Shown in pieces: positions 20,472-23,768 of a stretch of DNA of 23,768 nucleotides. Source of the DNA: Bacillota bacterium (GTDB lineage Bacteria > Bacillota > Clostridia > Christensenellales > Pumilibacteraceae); contig WQZE01000002.1 in the NCBI GenBank assembly GCA_009780875.1, positions 1 through 23,768 on the forward strand, given 5' to 3'. Each line of letters begins with the position of its first letter. Within the stretch, counting starts at the first letter, position 1. The notes below the pieces were generated by a model. It did no database searches. It was not told the DNA's origin and worked only from the letters and a program-made list of their open reading frames with translations. Position numbers and translations under genes: made by a program.

Positions 20472-23400
20472 GTGTCAAAAAAATATTCAATAGGAATTGA
20501 TGTTGGCAGCACTACCATCAAAACGGCGGTTTTGGACGCCAACAATCAATTGTTATACAGTAGTTATGATAGGCATTATAGTGATATCAGCGCCTGTCTT
20601 TTTGATTTGCTCAAAAATTTGTTTGTGCAATATGATGATTTTAGCATTATGGTCACCGGGAGCGGTGGTATCAGTGTCTCAGAGTGGCTCTCCATCCCTT
20701 TTGTGCAAGAGGTCATTGCGGGTATCAAGGCGATAGAGACCTTTTTGCCTTCGTGTGATGTTGCCATTGAGTTGGGCGGCGAAGATGCAAAAATCACTTA
20801 TCTCAAAAACGAAGTGGAGCAAAGAATGAACGGGACTTGTGCGGGCGGCACGGGTGCTTTTATTGACCAAATGGCGGCTTTGCTTGATACGGACCCGCAA
20901 GGGCTCAACACCCTAGCCACTGCGTGCAAGACACTCCACCCCATTGCGAGCCGTTGTGGTGTGTTTGCAAAAAGTGATATTCAGCCACTCATCAACGATG
21001 GCGTGTCCAAAGCCGATATTGCGGGCTCCATTTTCCAAGCCGTTGTGACCCAAACCATCAGCGGACTTGCTTGTGGCAAACCCATCAAGGGCAACATTGC
21101 TTTTTTGGGAGGCCCGCTACACTTTTTGCCACAACTACGCAAGCAGTTTATGGACACGCTCCACCCCGCTCAAAGTCTTGTCCCTGACAACTCACAAGTG
21201 TTCAATGCCATTGGGAGTGCCTTGTCGGCTACTCCTGACAATCTGTACAAGGCTTCTGATTTGCTTGCCAAACTTGACAATCTCAAAAGTCAAAAACAAA
21301 GTGAGGTGGACAGACTCCCCCCACTCTTTGCAAACCAAGAAGATTTGCACGCCTTTGTAGAAAGACACGAATCCGCCAAAGCAAAAAGAGCGGATTTGGA
21401 CACACACCAGGGCGTGTGTTATTTGGGCATTGATGCAGGCTCTACCACCACCAAACTTGTATTGGTCAATGCAGAAAATGCCATTTTGTACAGTTGGTAT
21501 GGCTCCAATGGCGGTGACCCACTGGCTGTCATCAAAAAAGTCATTGTCTCCATCTATGAGAAACTCCACGAAGGTGCTTTTATTGGGCGTGCGTGCGTGA
21601 CCGGCTATGGCGAAAATCTCTTGCGTTCCGCCTTTTTGATAGACGACGGCGAAATTGAGACCATGGCACACCAAACAGCGTCCAATGTGTTTATGCCGGG
21701 GGCATCCTTTGTGCTTGACATTGGCGGACAAGATATGAAATGCATCCGTTTTGCGGATGGACAAATCAAGGATATTTTGCTCAATGAGGCTTGTTCTAGC
21801 GGTTGCGGCTCTTTTATTGAAACCTTTGCCACCGCCCTTGGTATGCCCGTTGCCGAGTTTGCACAAGCCGGCTTGTTGGCTTCCTCCCCCGTTGATTTGG
21901 GCAGTCGTTGCACCGTGTTTATGAATAGCCGTGTCAAACAAGCCCAAAAAGAAGGCGCTTCTGTTGCCGATATCTCAGCGGGGCTTGCGTACAGCGTCGT
22001 CAAAAACGCTTTGTTCAAGGTCATCAAACTCCGTGACAACAAAGAGATTGGTACCAAAATCATTGTGCAAGGCGGGACCTTCCTCAACAATGCCGTACTC
22101 AGAGCCTTTGAACTTGCCGCTGGATGCAATGCGGTGCGACCCGATATTGCCGGGCTGATGGGTGCGTTTGGCTGTGCTATTTTGGCAAAGCAAAATCATA
22201 GCGACAAAACACAAAAAAGTACAATGCTTTCCAAAGAAGAACTAGATGACTTTACCGTAGACAAAAAGAGTGCAAACTGTGGCAAATGTTCCAACCACTG
22301 CTTGCTGACCATCAATGATTTTGGCGACGGCAAAAAATATATCACCAACAACCGCTGCGAAAAAGGTGCCGAGATGGGTGGCAAGAAAAAAACAAACGAC
22401 TTGCCCAATATGTTTGACTACAAATACAAGAGACTGTTTGACCACTATACACCTAGACAACTTGACAATGCCCCTCGTGGGCGTATTGGTTTGCCTAGGG
22501 TGCTCAATATGTACGAGAACTACCCCTTTTGGTTCACCTTTTTTGACACGCTTGGCTATCGTGTAGAACTCTCCCCTGACTCCAACCGTGCCATCTACAA
22601 TTTGGGGATTGATACAATGCCTAGTGAGAGCGTGTGTTATCCTGCCAAAATCGCACACGGCCATATGATGAGTCTTATCAAAAGTGGCGTACCTTTGATT
22701 TTTTATCCTTGTATTCCTTATGAACTACAAGAGGACAAAACAGCGGACAATCACTACAACTGCCCGGTTGTGAGCAGTTATGCCGAACTCATCAAAAACA
22801 ATATGTCCGATGAATTTGGCACGAGCAAGTTTATGTGCCCCTTCTTGCCCTACAACCACACCGAAAGACTGATAGAAAGACTTTGTGAAGAGTTTGATGG
22901 GATTTCCAAAGAGGAGATTGCAAAAGCCGTCCACAAAGCACGGCAAGAAGACGAAAAGTTCAAACAAGACATCATTGCCGAGGGCGAAAAAGTGATTGCA
23001 AACTTGCAACCAACGCAAGAGGCCATCATCTTGGCAGGACGCCCCTACCACCTTGACCCAGAGATAAACCACGGAATCCCAGAACTCCTAAACGGCTTTG
23101 GATTTGTGGTACTCACAGAGGACTGCGTGGCTCGACAAGCCAAAGCAAGCAAACTGAGAGTGTATGACCAATGGATGTATCACAGCCGCCTATACAAAGC
23201 CGCTAACTATGTGGGCAATCACCCCAATATTGAATTGGTACAACTCAACTCTTTTGGTTGCGGACTGGACGCTGTCACCACAGACCAAGTACACGAAATT
23301 TTGGACGGACTCGGCAAACTGTACACGACGCTCAAAATTGATGAAGTCTCCAACTTGGGTGCCGCAAAAATTCGCATTCGCTCTTTGATGGCGGTCATTG

Positions 23401-23768
23401 CGGAACGCAAAAAACAAGAAAAGAAAGCAAAAAAACAAAAACTGCACAGAGAGAGAGTTTTATTTACCAAAGAAATGAAACAAAACTACAAAATCATATC
23501 TCCTCAAATGTCCCCCATCCACTTTGACTTGTTGGAGCCGTTGTTTAGAGGCTTTGGCTATGACTTGGATATCTTGCCCGAAAGCGAGGGCACGCTCAAC
23601 TGCGGACTCAAATATGTCAACAATGATGCGTGCTACCCCACCATTTTGACGGTGGGGAGCCTTATGGATGCTTTGCAAAATGGCAAATATGACCCGCACA
23701 AAACGGCGGTACTGATGACACAAACGGGCGGAGGATGCCGTGCCACCAACTATATCCCAATGCTCCGC
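20472..23768 (+). CDS. 2-hydroxyacyl-CoA dehydratase activase-related protein, two ASKHA domains plus DUF2229 (partial)
   Basis: The frame is open from GTG at 20472, with AGAGG six bases upstream, to the window end: 1099 codons, so the C-terminus is missing. Domain 1 (about 1-300) begins YSIGIDVGSTTIKTAV and carries GTCAGGTGAF and ASRCGVFAKSD. Domain 2 (about 315-575) begins YLGIDAGSTTTKLV and carries ACSSGCGSF and GSRCTVFMNSR. Both domains keep the ATP-binding loops and the Cys pair that holds the interdimer [4Fe-4S] cluster in HgdC-type activases. A Cys-rich linker (NCGKCSNHC) leads to a DUF2229-like domain (about 670-890, IGLPRVLNMYENYPFW) and a lysine-rich hinge. An HgdB-like part starts near residue 1000. 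Family members have about 1400 residues; their substrate is unknown. They are thought to transfer single electrons with ATP hydrolysis. It is the only plus-strand gene of the window, with NrdR boxes upstream. Confidence 0.9.
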   Translation, partial: MSKKYSIGIDVGSTTIKTAVLDANNQLLYSSYDRHYSDISACLFDLLKNLFVQYDDFSIMVTGSGGISVSEWLSIPFVQEVIAGIKAIETFLPSCDVAIELGGEDAKITYLKNEVEQRMNGTCAGGTGAFIDQMAALLDTDPQGLNTLATACKTLHPIASRCGVFAKSDIQPLINDGVSKADIAGSIFQAVVTQTISGLACGKPIKGNIAFLGGPLHFLPQLRKQFMDTLHPAQSLVPDNSQVFNAIGSALSATPDNLYKASDLLAKLDNLKSQKQSEVDRLPPLFANQEDLHAFVERHESAKAKRADLDTHQGVCYLGIDAGSTTTKLVLVNAENAILYSWYGSNGGDPLAVIKKVIVSIYEKLHEGAFIGRACVTGYGENLLRSAFLIDDGEIETMAHQTASNVFMPGASFVLDIGGQDMKCIRFADGQIKDILLNEACSSGCGSFIETFATALGMPVAEFAQAGLLASSPVDLGSRCTVFMNSRVKQAQKEGASVADISAGLAYSVVKNALFKVIKLRDNKEIGTKIIVQGGTFLNNAVLRAFELAAGCNAVRPDIAGLMGAFGCAILAKQNHSDKTQKSTMLSKEELDDFTVDKKSANCGKCSNHCLLTINDFGDGKKYITNNRCEKGAEMGGKKKTNDLPNMFDYKYKRLFDHYTPRQLDNAPRGRIGLPRVLNMYENYPFWFTFFDTLGYRVELSPDSNRAIYNLGIDTMPSESVCYPAKIAHGHMMSLIKSGVPLIFYPCIPYELQEDKTADNHYNCPVVSSYAELIKNNMSDEFGTSKFMCPFLPYNHTERLIERLCEEFDGISKEEIAKAVHKARQEDEKFKQDIIAEGEKVIANLQPTQEAIILAGRPYHLDPEINHGIPELLNGFGFVVLTEDCVARQAKASKLRVYDQWMYHSRLYKAANYVGNHPNIELVQLNSFGCGLDAVTTDQVHEILDGLGKLYTTLKIDEVSNLGAAKIRIRSLMAVIAERKKQEKKAKKQKLHRERVLFTKEMKQNYKIISPQMSPIHFDLLEPLFRGFGYDLDILPESEGTLNCGLKYVNNDACYPTILTVGSLMDALQNGKYDPHKTAVLMTQTGGGCRATNYIPMLR

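Overview
The window reads as chromosomal DNA of an anaerobic, spore-forming Bacillota, most likely an uncultured member of the Clostridia. The main reasons are an intact sporulation sigma factor of the SigK type, a Firmicutes-style dnaG-rpoD-trmK-nif3-zinc-ribbon gene string, TrmK, DegV, and a very large 2-hydroxyacyl-CoA dehydratase activase-related protein typical of anaerobes. No rRNA, tRNA, CRISPR array, insertion sequence or prophage gene was recognised.

Layout. Everything from position 1 to about 20045 is transcribed on the minus strand, so the list is best read from right to left. smc, degV and ftsY form one transcription unit (20045 to 14457) with a promoter at 20186-20214. Next is a 660-base region without a recognised gene. 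It contains a candidate structured RNA (about 14086-14333) with promoter-like sequences abutting both ends, tandem ArgR-like palindromes, and a strong promoter for an unknown 69-residue protein. Then come sigK, a leaderless DUF1905-like gene, an Ig-like surface protein, a NYN/LOTUS protein, two small membrane-protein genes, and a single-TM proline-rich protein. The replication/transcription cluster follows: dnaG, rpoD, trmK, nif3, a C4 zinc-ribbon protein, a tail-anchored coiled-coil protein and dnaA. The window ends in the N-terminus of a membrane protein that may be an FtsK/SpoIIIE translocase.

The right end is a divergent region (20046-20471) and the start of a plus-strand gene that leaves the window still open after 1099 codons: two activase (ASKHA) domains, a DUF2229-like domain and the beginning of an HgdB-like part. 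Upstream of it lie two near-perfect NrdR boxes with centres 31 bp apart, which is the family's characteristic spacing. That would place this gene, or the divergent smc operon, under the ribonucleotide-reductase repressor.

Together the genes cover chromosome replication (DnaA, DnaG), segregation and membrane targeting (Smc, FtsY, perhaps FtsK), housekeeping and mother-cell transcription (RpoD, SigK), and tRNA modification (TrmK). Many promoters have an extended -10 (TGn). Several intergenic hairpins lack a U-tract, so transcription termination in this region looks unconventional or Rho-dependent.
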